NCBI GenBank assembly: GCA_018820005.1
Contig: JAHJOS010000285.1
Span: 1 to 12,713, forward strand
Length of the DNA stretch: 12,713 nt
Reading direction: 5' to 3'
From: Alphaproteobacteria bacterium
GTDB lineage: Bacteria > Pseudomonadota > Alphaproteobacteria > Rhizobiales > Devosiaceae
This document shows, piece after piece, positions 1-6,454 of the stretch. Positions within the stretch are counted from its first letter, which is position 1. Each line of letters opens with the position of its first letter. A program made the position numbers and the translations under genes. The notes under the pieces are model-generated. The model searched no databases and was not told the origin of the DNA. It worked only from the letters and a program-made list of their open reading frames with translations.

Positions 1-435
1 CAGCACGACCAGATAAACCAGCGCCGCACCGGCGACGAAGAAGATCGGGGTTGCCACCAGATAGGGGATGAATGCCTTGCGCTCATGCTTGTAGAGCCCA
101 GGGGCGACAAACATGTAAATCTGGCTGGCCACCACCGGGAAGCCCAGGAAAATGGCGCCGAACAAAGCCACGTTCAGATAGGTGAAAAACAGCTCCTGCG
201 GCGCCGTAAAGATCAGGCTCGCGCCGGGAACCGCCCGCTTGTAGGGAATGAGCAGCCATTCATAGATGGTGCTGGCAAAGATAAAGCAGAACGCCATCAG
301 CACCACGATGGTGACGGCCGAATAGATCAGCCGCTTGCGCAGCTCCACAAGATGCTCGAGCAGTGGTGCCTCGCTGCCGGCGAGTTCGTCCTCGACGGCC
401 GCGTTCTTGTCTTGGATCTGCTTGGTATCAGCCAT
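1..435 (-). CDS. tatC: Sec-independent protein translocase subunit TatC (3' part cut by window edge)
   Basis: TatC is the polytopic inner-membrane receptor that, with TatB, recognises twin-arginine signal peptides and recruits TatA to export folded proteins. I translated 145 codons from the ATG at 435-433; the reading frame is still open at base 1, so roughly the C-terminal 40% of a normal TatC lies outside. Visible landmarks are the cytoplasmic motif HLVELRKRL at residues 28-36 (E31 matches the signal-peptide-contacting E15 of E. coli), a first membrane helix at about 37-55, a second at about 88-110, and the APGLYKHER motif at 111-119 (E118 matches E. coli E103). The N-terminus is about 16 residues longer than in E. 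coli and acidic. The start lies 3 bases after the tatB stop, with a GGGGA ribosome-binding site inside the end of tatB, so it is translated as part of tatABC. Identification is secure. Confidence 0.96.
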   Translation of the reverse strand, partial: MADTKQIQDKNAAVEDELAGSEAPLLEHLVELRKRLIYSAVTIVVLMAFCFIFASTIYEWLLIPYKRAVPGASLIFTAPQELFFTYLNVALFGAIFLGFPVVASQIYMFVAPGLYKHERKAFIPYLVATPIFFVAGAALVYLVVL

Positions 436-438
436 GGT

Positions 439-1203
439 TTATTGGTCCCCCGCCTTGTCGGCGCTGGCTGGTGTGGGTTTTGGCTTGGCTGGTGCACGCT
501 TTTTGGGCGTCGGCGCCGCTGCAACATCAGCGTTGACCGCAGGCTTGGCGGCAGTTTTGCGCGCTGCCGGGGCAGTCTTGGCCGCCGCAGGCTGAACGCT
601 GTTACTCTTGGTGCTGCTGGACTTGGCAGCGGGCGCCTTGGTTGCCACCGGCTTGGCGACGGGTTCAGCGGGAAGCGCCTCGAGGTCAGTCTTCACAACC
701 GGCCGCGTCGGGGCAGCCTTTGCCCGAACCGGAGCCTTCTTAGCCTTTGGCTCGGTCACCAGCGTGGTCTTGGGCACAGTGGGTGCGGGCCCGGCCGGCT
801 TGAAGCCAGCCGCCTTGGCCACGTCATCGGCGCTCTGCGGCACAGTCGATGGCGTTGTCATGCCAGCCTTGGCCTTGATGTCATCAACCACGCTTTCGAC
901 AGCGGGGTCGCTTGGTTTGAGCACACCCGTCGGCTTGGCGCCGGTGGGCGTCATCGCGTTGAATTCCTTCCGGATTTCATCGGCTGTCTGCTTGAGAGGC
1001 GCCGTCAGGGAGTCACGCAGATTGCGCACCTCACTCAGGCCCGTCGAGCGATTGATCTCGCGCTGGAACTCGCTGCCCATGCGCTTGACCTGTCCAAATA
1101 TCTTGCCGATCCGGTTCATCACCACCGGCAAGTCCTTCGGGCCTATGACGATCAGCGCGACGACGCCGATCACCAGCATTTCAGTCCAGCCCAAGCCGAG
1201 CAT
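439..1203 (-). CDS. tatB: Sec-independent protein translocase subunit TatB, with long Ala/Lys/Pro tail
   Basis: TatB partners TatC in the twin-arginine receptor complex at the inner membrane. The first 80 residues are typical: a single membrane helix at about 5-21, the hinge GPKDLP at 21-26 and an amphipathic helix at about 27-80. Placement between tatA and tatC distinguishes it from TatA. At 254 residues it is well above the 171 of E. coli TatB. The extra length is a low-complexity tail (about 85-254) rich in Ala, Lys, Pro, Thr and Val with repeated AAK, KPV and KP units, likely disordered in the cytoplasm. An AAGGGA ribosome-binding site at 1212-1217 lies 8 bases before the ATG, which supports this start. 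It is separated from tatA by 44 bases containing a hairpin and is followed at once by tatC. Confidence 0.95.
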   Translation of the reverse strand: MLGLGWTEMLVIGVVALIVIGPKDLPVVMNRIGKIFGQVKRMGSEFQREINRSTGLSEVRNLRDSLTAPLKQTADEIRKEFNAMTPTGAKPTGVLKPSDPAVESVVDDIKAKAGMTTPSTVPQSADDVAKAAGFKPAGPAPTVPKTTLVTEPKAKKAPVRAKAAPTRPVVKTDLEALPAEPVAKPVATKAPAAKSSSTKSNSVQPAAAKTAPAARKTAAKPAVNADVAAAPTPKKRAPAKPKPTPASADKAGDQ

Positions 1204-1240
1204 AGTCTTATTCCCTTAAAGCGGCGGCGCGGCCGGAAAC

Positions 1241-1256
1241 GACGTTTTTAAACGTC
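1241..1256 (-). other. Hairpin spanning the tatA stop codon
   Basis: A perfect 6-bp inverted repeat (GACGTT, 4-base loop, AACGTC on the plus strand) covers the last codons and the stop of tatA. On the plus strand it is followed by six T, and correspondingly on the transcribed minus strand it is preceded by a run of A that encodes the Lys-Lys near the TatA C-terminus. On the tat mRNA the hairpin is followed by GUUUCC, a poor U-tract, so it is more likely a partial terminator or RNA-stability element than a full stop. It could help make TatA more abundant than TatB. The structure is seen; the role is inference. Confidence 0.5.
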
Positions 1257-1451
1257 TTTTTTCTCAGGCTCACGGACTTCTGCGGTGGTGACAACCCGCT
1301 CAGCAGGCTTGTCATCGTCGCGCATACCCTTCTGGAAGGCTTTGATGCCGGTGGCGACTTCGCCCATGACACCGGAGATCTTCCCGCGGCCAAACAGCAG
1401 GATGACGACAACGGCGACGACGAGAATGCCCCAAATTCCTGGCGCGTGCAT
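1248..1451 (-). CDS. tatA: Sec-independent protein translocase subunit TatA
   Basis: TatA is the small protein that oligomerises at the TatBC receptor and permits passage of folded substrates across the inner membrane. It has 67 residues: a short N-terminal segment, a membrane helix at about 5-20, the conserved Phe-Gly pair at 20-21 (LLFGRGKI), an amphipathic helix at about 22-44 (GEVATGIKAFQKGM) and a charged tail containing DDDK and ending EKKDV. Length and layout match the family. The ATG has a strong AGGGAG ribosome-binding site at 1458-1463 with 6-base spacing. It is the first tat gene, after the ABC ATPase gene and a 61-base spacer that may hold its own promoter. A second short frame over the same DNA (1208-1411) is a shadow. 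Confidence 0.96.
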   Translation of the reverse strand: MHAPGIWGILVVAVVVILLFGRGKISGVMGEVATGIKAFQKGMRDDDKPAERVVTTAEVREPEKKDV

Positions 1452-1463
1452 TTTGGACTCCCT

Positions 1464-1512
1464 AGATTTATTCAGAACGCGTTACACGCGAATATATAGG
1501 CCAGAAATAGGT
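1464..1512 (-). promoter_or_regulatory. Possible tatA promoter/leader region
   Basis: The 61-base spacer between the ABC ATPase stop and tatA is AT-richer than its surroundings. Read on the minus strand it contains TTGAAC (overlapping the ABC stop codon) followed about 14 bases later by TATATT, then the inverted repeat CGCGT-GTA-ACGCG (plus-strand positions 1478-1482 and 1486-1490), then the tatA ribosome-binding site. The -35/-10 spacing is short, so this is a weak promoter candidate. It would let tatABC be transcribed apart from scpA-scpB-ABC. Confidence 0.3.
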
Positions 1513-2607
1513 TCAAACGCAGGGAAACACAAGAACGTGTTCCGTATTGAGCGTGACGTATACATCTTGACCGGTGACGACCGCCGGGCTGGTCGGCTGC
1601 CTTACGCCGATGGGCGCATCTATCCCATCAACCTTTACCTCGCAGATGTCGATACCGATGGCGTCACGCTTGCCAACGACGCGACCAAGTGTCCCAGGCC
1701 CTGAACTGCGTAGGCGCGCACCACCAGCCGGGCGGATCGCCACTGTGACCTTGTCGCCATCGGCAAAGCCCGGCGTGGGGACAGGTCCGAGCGGCGTATG
1801 CGCGACGCCGGCAGCGACAACCGCCGTTATTTCACTCAGCGGCGAGAAAAAGCGCGCAGCGTTCAGGTCAACGGGATTGCCGTAGATCTCGGCAGCCGTA
1901 CCGATCTGGGCAATGCGACCGCGCCGAAGCAGTGCCACACGGTCGCCCAACACCATTGCTTCTTCAGGATCATGGGTGACGATAAGGCTGGTGACGTTGG
2001 TTTCGCGCAGGACGGCGAGGGTTTCCTCACGCACGGTTTCACGCAAGCGGGCATCCAGGCTGGAAAAGGGCTCATCCAGCAGCAGGACGCCAGGACGTGG
2101 CGCCACGCTGCGGGCCAGCGCCAGGCGCTGCTGTTGCCCGCCTGACAGCATGTGGGGATAGTCTGCCTCGCGATCGACCAGACCGACGCGGCGCAGCGCG
2201 GCGCGGGCCTGACCCAATGCGGCGGTGCGGCCCAGCCGGCGCAGTCCGAACAGCACATTCTGCAGGACCGTCAAATGCGGAAAGAGCGCGAAATCCTGAA
2301 ACATCAACCCTATGCCGCGGCGGTCGGCAGGCGTGGTGAAACCCGGGCGCGAAACGGTCTCGCCATTGATCCGCACCGCGCCGCCATGGATCGGCTGAAT
2401 GCCGGCAGCCACGCGCAGGGCCGTCGACTTGCCTGAACCAGACTCGCCCAGCAGGCAGACGATTTCGCCTGGCCGTAGCGTCAGGCTGAACTGGTTGAGG
2501 ACCGCCCTGCCCCCCAGGTGCACGTCGACCGCGTCAAATTCCAGTGTGGCCGCGAAGCTGACACCGGTGGTGCCACGGGTTCCCCAGCCGGCTAGTTCTT
2601 CTGTCAT
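1513..2607 (-). CDS. ABC transporter ATP-binding protein (FbpC/PotA-like import ATPase), no partner genes in view
   Basis: This is an ATP-hydrolysing subunit of an ABC importer and should act on the cytoplasmic face of a permease. Every ATPase motif is intact in its 364 residues: Walker A GESGSGKST at 54-62, Q-loop around Q104 in MFQDFALFPH, signature LSGGQQQR at 154-161, Walker B VLLLDEP at 174-180, D-loop SLD at 183-185 and switch histidine H212 in VTHD. A C-terminal region (about 265-364) looks like the TOBE-type regulatory domain of ferric-iron, polyamine or sulfate importers. The substrate cannot be read from sequence; FbpC-like is the closest impression. No permease or binding protein is present here. 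The ATG overlaps the scpB stop (TAATG), giving translational coupling, and the gene sits between scpB and tatA, where related genomes usually have nothing. The first ~20 residues precede the usual family start and may be dispensable. Confidence 0.9.
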   Translation of the reverse strand: MTEELAGWGTRGTTGVSFAATLEFDAVDVHLGGRAVLNQFSLTLRPGEIVCLLGESGSGKSTALRVAAGIQPIHGGAVRINGETVSRPGFTTPADRRGIGLMFQDFALFPHLTVLQNVLFGLRRLGRTAALGQARAALRRVGLVDREADYPHMLSGGQQQRLALARSVAPRPGVLLLDEPFSSLDARLRETVREETLAVLRETNVTSLIVTHDPEEAMVLGDRVALLRRGRIAQIGTAAEIYGNPVDLNAARFFSPLSEITAVVAAGVAHTPLGPVPTPGFADGDKVTVAIRPAGGARLRSSGPGTLGRVVGKRDAIGIDICEVKVDGIDAPIGVRQPTSPAVVTGQDVYVTLNTEHVLVFPCV

Positions 2608-3287
2608 TATGCGTCGTCGTCCTCGCCATCGTGATCACGATCATGATCATGATCATGATCATCGGGATCGAGTGGATCTTCGTCTTCGCGCAAGGCGCCG
2701 TCGAATGGAAGCGGTATCTGCAGGGACGGCGGCAATCGACCCGAGAGCAGGCCAGAGCCCTTGAGCTCCTCCAGCCCGGGCAGATCAGACAGGCTTTCCA
2801 GGCCAAAATGATCGAGGAAAGCGTCAGTGGTACCGTAGGTTACGGGTCGCCCCGGGGTGCGACGGCGGCCGCGCATACGGACCCAGCCGGCCTCCATGAG
2901 CAGGTCCAATGTGCCTTTGCCTGTGGCGACTCCGCGCACCTCTTCGATCTCGGCGCGCGTCGAGGGCTGATGATAGGCGATGATGGCGAGGGTCTCGAGG
3001 GCGGGACGCGAGAGTGGCCGTGTCTCCTGCTCCTCTCGCCGCAGCAGAAAACCCAAATCCTGTGCGGTGCGGAAGGCCCATTTATCGCCACGGCGAACCA
3101 GATTGATGCCGCGGTCGGCGTAGCGGGTCTGCAGCGTCAGCAGAAGTGCCTGCACATCGGCGCCCGCACCAAGATAGGGCTTGAAGCTGACAGGATCGAG
3201 CGGCTCGCTGGCGGCAAACAGCAGCGCCTCCAGCACGCGCAAATGCCGCTCGCCGATCTCCTGATGATCACCATCACCTGGGTTCAT
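2607..3287 (-). CDS. scpB: Segregation and condensation protein B (ScpB) with Asp/His-rich tail
   Basis: ScpB is the winged-helix (kite) dimer that binds the ScpA kleisin in the SMC-ScpAB condensin, which organises and segregates the nucleoid. In 226 residues I see the N-terminal winged-helix segment RVLEALLFAASEPL at 17-30 and the second winged helix with RPLSRPALETLAIIAYHQP at 90-108, RAEIEEVRGV at 111-120, then GRPVTYGTTDAFLDHFGL at 146-163 and LPGLEEL at 169-175. These are hallmark ScpB blocks. After about residue 200 the protein ends in an acidic tail with alternating Asp and His (about 205-226), encoded by tandem GATCAT hexamers. The start overlaps the scpA stop (ATGA) and the stop overlaps the ABC ATPase start (TAATG), so three genes are coupled. 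Confidence 0.95.
   Translation of the reverse strand: MNPGDGDHQEIGERHLRVLEALLFAASEPLDPVSFKPYLGAGADVQALLLTLQTRYADRGINLVRRGDKWAFRTAQDLGFLLRREEQETRPLSRPALETLAIIAYHQPSTRAEIEEVRGVATGKGTLDLLMEAGWVRMRGRRRTPGRPVTYGTTDAFLDHFGLESLSDLPGLEELKGSGLLSGRLPPSLQIPLPFDGALREDEDPLDPDDHDHDHDRDHDGEDDDA
2633..2662. repeat. Tandem GATCAT hexamer repeat inside the 3' end of scpB
   Basis: One GATCAC unit (2633-2638) and four perfect GATCAT units (2639-2662) stand head to tail. Each junction forms the palindrome TGATCA. In the scpB frame the array encodes the alternating Asp-His tail. A six-base unit keeps frame on gain or loss of copies, so the tail length could vary among strains without breaking the gene. Confidence 0.9.
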
Positions 3288-4072
3288 GGCGCCTCGTCCT
3301 TATGGCGACGGACAAAAAGTGGCCCGAACGTCTCGGCCTGGCGCAGATCGATCTTGCCCAGACGGACCAGTTCGAGGCTTGATGCGAACGTGGATGCCCT
3401 CACTGTCGCGCGCTCGCCGGGCGTGGCCAGATAATGGACCAGATAGCTATCCATGGGCACCCATTCGAAGCTGTCGCCAATGAGTCGCTGCAAGATATCG
3501 CGCGCGTCCTGAAGCGACCATACCGTACGCTGAAGTGGGGTATATTCTGCAGAGATGCCGCGCTCCCGCTGGCTCGCGTAGGCCTTGAGCAGATCGTAGA
3601 GAGAAGCCTCCCACAGGCTGGTGCGGGCAATTTCAATCGGCTCGGGCATGCCGCGGGCATGAACCTGAAATCCAAGCCGGGGACGGTTCATCAACTGGCT
3701 GGCGACGCGGCGCATGGCCTCCAGACGTTTCAGGCGAAACTGCAGCATAGCAGCGAGCATTTCGCCGGATGGCTCATCGTCAGAAGGCGCCTGCGGCACC
3801 ATCAGGCGGCTCTTGAGGTAGGCCAGCCAGGCCGCCATCACAAGATAGTCGGCCGCAAGCTCGATGCGCTTTTCGCGCACTTTTTCGACGAAGTGAAGGT
3901 ATTGCTCGGCCAGCGCCAGCACCGAGATAGATGCAAGGTCCACCTTCTGGCGCCTGGCTAGATCGAGGAGCAGGTCAAGCGGCCCCTCATAGCCAGCGAC
4001 GTCAACATAAAGAATGTCATCGTCATCTGGCGGGAGCGGCGTATCAAACCAGTCGGTCTGGGCGGTCGTCAT
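3284..4072 (-). CDS. scpA: Segregation and condensation protein A (ScpA kleisin)
   Basis: ScpA bridges the SMC head domains and, with ScpB, forms the bacterial condensin used in chromosome compaction and segregation. The 262-residue product shows YEGPLDLLLDLARRQKVDL at 28-46, the canonical N-terminal SMC-neck-binding helix region, then LAADYLVMAAWLAYLKSRLM at 72-91, a charged central region with FRLKRLEAM at 112-120, and a C-terminal winged-helix end (about 185-255) with ASTFASSLELVRLGKIDL. Length matches the family. The first 20 residues are variable and acidic (DDDD at 16-19). No good ribosome-binding site precedes the ATG, so the exact start is less certain than the identity. It overlaps scpB by 4 bases (ATGA). 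Upstream, where many Hyphomicrobiales carry nagZ, there is only a 126-bp gap. Confidence 0.95.
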   Translation of the reverse strand: MTTAQTDWFDTPLPPDDDDILYVDVAGYEGPLDLLLDLARRQKVDLASISVLALAEQYLHFVEKVREKRIELAADYLVMAAWLAYLKSRLMVPQAPSDDEPSGEMLAAMLQFRLKRLEAMRRVASQLMNRPRLGFQVHARGMPEPIEIARTSLWEASLYDLLKAYASQRERGISAEYTPLQRTVWSLQDARDILQRLIGDSFEWVPMDSYLVHYLATPGERATVRASTFASSLELVRLGKIDLRQAETFGPLFVRRHKDEAP

Positions 4073-4103
4073 GAAAATGGGCCGGACTGCAGGAGCATAG
4101 CCT

Positions 4104-4133
4104 ATCCTTGTCCGTCCAGCTCGACAGGGTCAA
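4104..4133 (-). promoter_or_regulatory. Weak promoter candidate upstream of scpA
   Basis: Read on the minus strand, TTGACC (4128-4133) lies 18 bases before AAGGAT (4104-4109). The -35 is good and the -10 is poor (3 of 6 consensus bases). It is listed because scpA follows a hairpin in a 126-bp gap and probably needs its own promoter. Nothing else that looks like a gene or a nagZ remnant is visible in 4073-4198. Confidence 0.25.
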
Positions 4134-4167
4134 GCGCGCAACTGCCAATGACGGAACAAGCGCTGCC

Positions 4168-4195
4168 GTGTTGACGGCGAGAAGGCCGCCAACAC
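4168..4195 (-). terminator. Hairpin after the SPOR-protein gene (terminator-like)
   Basis: Three bases past the SPOR gene stop, the minus-strand RNA can form an 11-bp stem (GUGUUGGCGGC / GCCGUCAACAC) with a 6-base CUUCUC loop. One pair is G-U on the minus-strand RNA but A-C on the plus-strand RNA, so the fold favours the transcript of this operon. There is no U-tract after it, so termination may be partial or need Rho. Confidence 0.55.
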
Positions 4196-4198
4196 TTG

Positions 4199-6355
4199 CT
4201 ACATGATGAAACAGTCGCCGCCGGCCGCTTTGACGTTGGTGCAGATCATGCCGGCCTGCTCGGCTGAGGCAGCGGGCACGCGAACGCGATAATAGATACC
4301 CTTGGCGCCAAGATCGACACGCTGGACCTCAAGATTGGCGCCGCCAAACAGCGGACCATAGCGGGTCACCATTGCCTGGGCCGACGCCCTGGCATCAGCT
4401 TCGGTGCGTTGCGAGGAAAGCTGCACATAAGCCGGCGCCGTGCTGGTCGGTGCGGCTGCAGGCGTGGCGACTGTTTCGGCGACAGGCTGCTGCGCCGGGA
4501 CTTCTGTCGCAGCCGCTGTCGGCAGGGACTGGGCCGGCAGTGTGAGCCCGGATGGCCGGGTGAAGGGGATAACAGCTGTCTTGCCGGCAATTGCATTGCC
4601 GGTCAAATCAACTGCAGGCACCGTCGAGCCGGCAACTGCAGGCGTCGCCGTCACGGCCGCAACCGGTTCGGCAGGAGGCGTAGTGGCCGGGGTCTGGGCA
4701 GCAGCAAGAAGTTCAGTGGCGGTGTCGGTGGCGCCGGGAACAGCAGGAACATTGGGGCGGTCGACCGGCAGGATCGAGCTGCCCGCGACACCGCCGTCGC
4801 TGGTGACAATCGTACCATCGGGACGGACTGTCACCGTGCGCACCTTGCGGTTGGCCAGGCCTTCTTCGCTCACAGCAGGAATGGCGGCAGCCGTCTGCAC
4901 GGTTTCGTCTGTTGTGGTCTGGTCGCGCGACACCAACTGCTCATCGGCACCTGCGGCAACGCCGTCGATTTCATTGAACACAACCGACTGCTGTGGCGCC
5001 GTGGTTTCGGCGGGGGCAACCTGCTTGATGGGAGCCGGATCTGCCGCCAGCAATGGTGCAGGCCCCGTCTCGCTGCCACCCAGGCCGAGAACCCAGTATA
5101 GACCGAGCCCGGCAACAAGAAGCAGCCCGATGGCAACCAATGGGCCGGCGACGGCGCGCGTCATGTGGAAAGCGCGTCCCCTGCGCTGGCGCGGCGCACG
5201 ATCTTCCTCCGCGATATCGTCGCGGGCGATTTCAGGCTCGTTGACCCAGCCTATCTGAGCGCCCGTTGCTTCGGCGGCCGCGAAAATGACCTCATCGGCA
5301 GCAGACAGAGGGGCACGCTGTGGCTGTGTGGACTGCGTTGGCGTGGCGAGGCTACGCAAGGCCGGGGCAGGCACGGGCTTGGTGGCCACGGGCTCCGCAA
5401 TCACCGGTTCGTCGACAGTCGGGGTGAAATCTACCCGCATGGCGCGGCCAATGAGGCTTTCGATCTCGTCGATTGGATCAAGGCCCGAACTATCGACCGG
5501 CGCCGGGTGCTGGACGGGGGCCGGCTGGCGCTCCAATGGCGCCTGCTGAGCGGCCGGAGGTGGCGTCTCCACATGCGGCATGACAGTACGCGGCGGCAGA
5601 CGTGGCGGCGTCTGGCTGGCGACGACCGGTGCCTGAGGGCTGGCACTGGAGCCCAGACCGAATACAGGCGGTACTTTGAAGCGATCGTTGTCGAGGCGCG
5701 GCAGCGTGCGGGGCGCGGGCCCTTGGGGACTAGAGGCTGTAGGCGGCGCAACCGGCTGAGGCGTCGGCTCAATGCGCGGCGGCGCCGATGCTGGCGCGGA
5801 GGCCTGTGCAAAATCGCTGGACAGATCGGCAGCAATCAGGTCGGCAATGCTGTCGTGCTCATCGTGCGATGGCGAGACTGACGGCGCAGCAACAGGCTCT
5901 GCGGCCGAAACGGCTGGCGTCCTGGCAGGCGCGGCAGACATGCGAGACGAGGGGAATTGCTGCTCGGCTGTATCGGTGCGGCCAGATCCGATGTCGAAGT
6001 CAAAATCAAAATTGAAAGTTTCATGCTCAGGCGCCTGCGGCGCGGCTGGTGTATCCACACGCGGCTCGGCGCGCGGCGACGGCTGCGCTGCAACTGGCGG
6101 AGCGGAAACAGCAGGTGCCCTGCCCTCAGGCGCCAGGGACGGGATGGAGCGCAAAAAATCCATTGGCGCGCCGTTGGGCACTGGCGACTGGGCCACATCG
6201 TCCGCCTGTGGCGGCTTGGGCTCACCCGGAATACGGACGGAAAAGCTCTGCGCGGCGGGCGCGGCTGGCTCAGCGCGGTTTCCACTGGCGTCCTGTGCCA
6301 TGAGCCGCGACAGCTCGTTGATCAGATCGTCGGATGAGTCGGATTGGCCGGCCAT
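4199..6355 (-). CDS. Large bitopic SPOR-domain protein with Pro/Ala-rich linkers
   Basis: SPOR domains bind denuded glycan strands of peptidoglycan at division sites, so this is probably an envelope or septum protein. Its 718 residues comprise a cytoplasmic region (1-395) of Pro/Ala-rich linkers, a positively charged stop and one membrane helix at about 401-425 (VAGPLVAIGLLLVAGLGLYW), a periplasmic region with RKVRTVTVRPDGTIV at 503-517, another Pro/Thr/Ala-rich linker, and a C-terminal SPOR domain at about 641-718 (AYVQLSSQ, YYRVRVPA, and two Cys at 705 and 715). Three similar short amphipathic segments punctuate the cytoplasmic part (9-19, 168-179, 292-306). An in-frame TAG two codons before the ATG fixes the N-terminus at or after this start. 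It lies between argS and scpA, the normal place for this family in Hyphomicrobiales. Several long frames on the other strand are shadows of its GC-rich code. Confidence 0.88.
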   Translation of the reverse strand: MAGQSDSSDDLINELSRLMAQDASGNRAEPAAPAAQSFSVRIPGEPKPPQADDVAQSPVPNGAPMDFLRSIPSLAPEGRAPAVSAPPVAAQPSPRAEPRVDTPAAPQAPEHETFNFDFDFDIGSGRTDTAEQQFPSSRMSAAPARTPAVSAAEPVAAPSVSPSHDEHDSIADLIAADLSSDFAQASAPASAPPRIEPTPQPVAPPTASSPQGPAPRTLPRLDNDRFKVPPVFGLGSSASPQAPVVASQTPPRLPPRTVMPHVETPPPAAQQAPLERQPAPVQHPAPVDSSGLDPIDEIESLIGRAMRVDFTPTVDEPVIAEPVATKPVPAPALRSLATPTQSTQPQRAPLSAADEVIFAAAEATGAQIGWVNEPEIARDDIAEEDRAPRQRRGRAFHMTRAVAGPLVAIGLLLVAGLGLYWVLGLGGSETGPAPLLAADPAPIKQVAPAETTAPQQSVVFNEIDGVAAGADEQLVSRDQTTTDETVQTAAAIPAVSEEGLANRKVRTVTVRPDGTIVTSDGGVAGSSILPVDRPNVPAVPGATDTATELLAAAQTPATTPPAEPVAAVTATPAVAGSTVPAVDLTGNAIAGKTAVIPFTRPSGLTLPAQSLPTAAATEVPAQQPVAETVATPAAAPTSTAPAYVQLSSQRTEADARASAQAMVTRYGPLFGGANLEVQRVDLGAKGIYYRVRVPAASAEQAGMICTNVKAAGGDCFIM

Positions 6356-6397
6356 TGACTACGGTCTCGCTCGCATTAAGCAGCGCCCTCATTGTTG

Positions 6398-6403
6398 ATC
6401 ATA
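6398..6403 (-). promoter_or_regulatory. Possible -10 element for the SPOR gene
   Basis: The minus-strand hexamer TATGAT matches 5 of 6 consensus -10 bases and would give a leader of about 35 bases before the SPOR ATG. No convincing -35 stands at the right distance. It follows the argS hairpin, where a new promoter would be expected. Confidence 0.3.
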
Positions 6404-6424
6404 CGGTGCCCACCTGGGTGAATG

Positions 6425-6442
6425 ACCGTGAGTCACCACGGT
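6425..6442 (-). terminator. Hairpin downstream of argS
   Basis: A perfect 6-bp stem (ACCGTG / CACGGT) with a 6-base loop begins 12 bases after the argS stop codon. No T-tract follows on the minus strand, so it is a weak or Rho-assisted terminator, or an mRNA 3'-end stabiliser. The loop contains a GANTC sequence (6430-6434). Confidence 0.45.
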
Positions 6443-6454
6443 ATTGCGCCCGAA

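Noticed and set aside
85..1251. A 388-codon plus-strand frame opposite tatC, tatB and tatA, plus a 203-codon frame at 608-1219
   Set aside because: They lie opposite three well-recognised tat genes, have Gly/Arg/Leu-rich low-quality sequence with no family resemblance, and arise from GC-rich codon bias.
2633..2662. GATCAT repeats considered as a CRISPR or origin-type iteron array
   Set aside because: The units are 6 bases, contiguous with no spacers, and lie in frame within scpB; they are a coding microsatellite.
4409..6398. Several long frames on both strands over the SPOR gene
   Set aside because: The Pro/Ala-rich code leaves other frames open. Only the 718-residue frame has a membrane helix, a SPOR domain and an in-frame upstream stop that fixes its start.
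6409..6420. CCCACCTGGGTG quasi-palindrome in the argS-SPOR gap
   Set aside because: The arms are 4 bases with a 2-base loop, too short to form a stable hairpin, and chance is likely.
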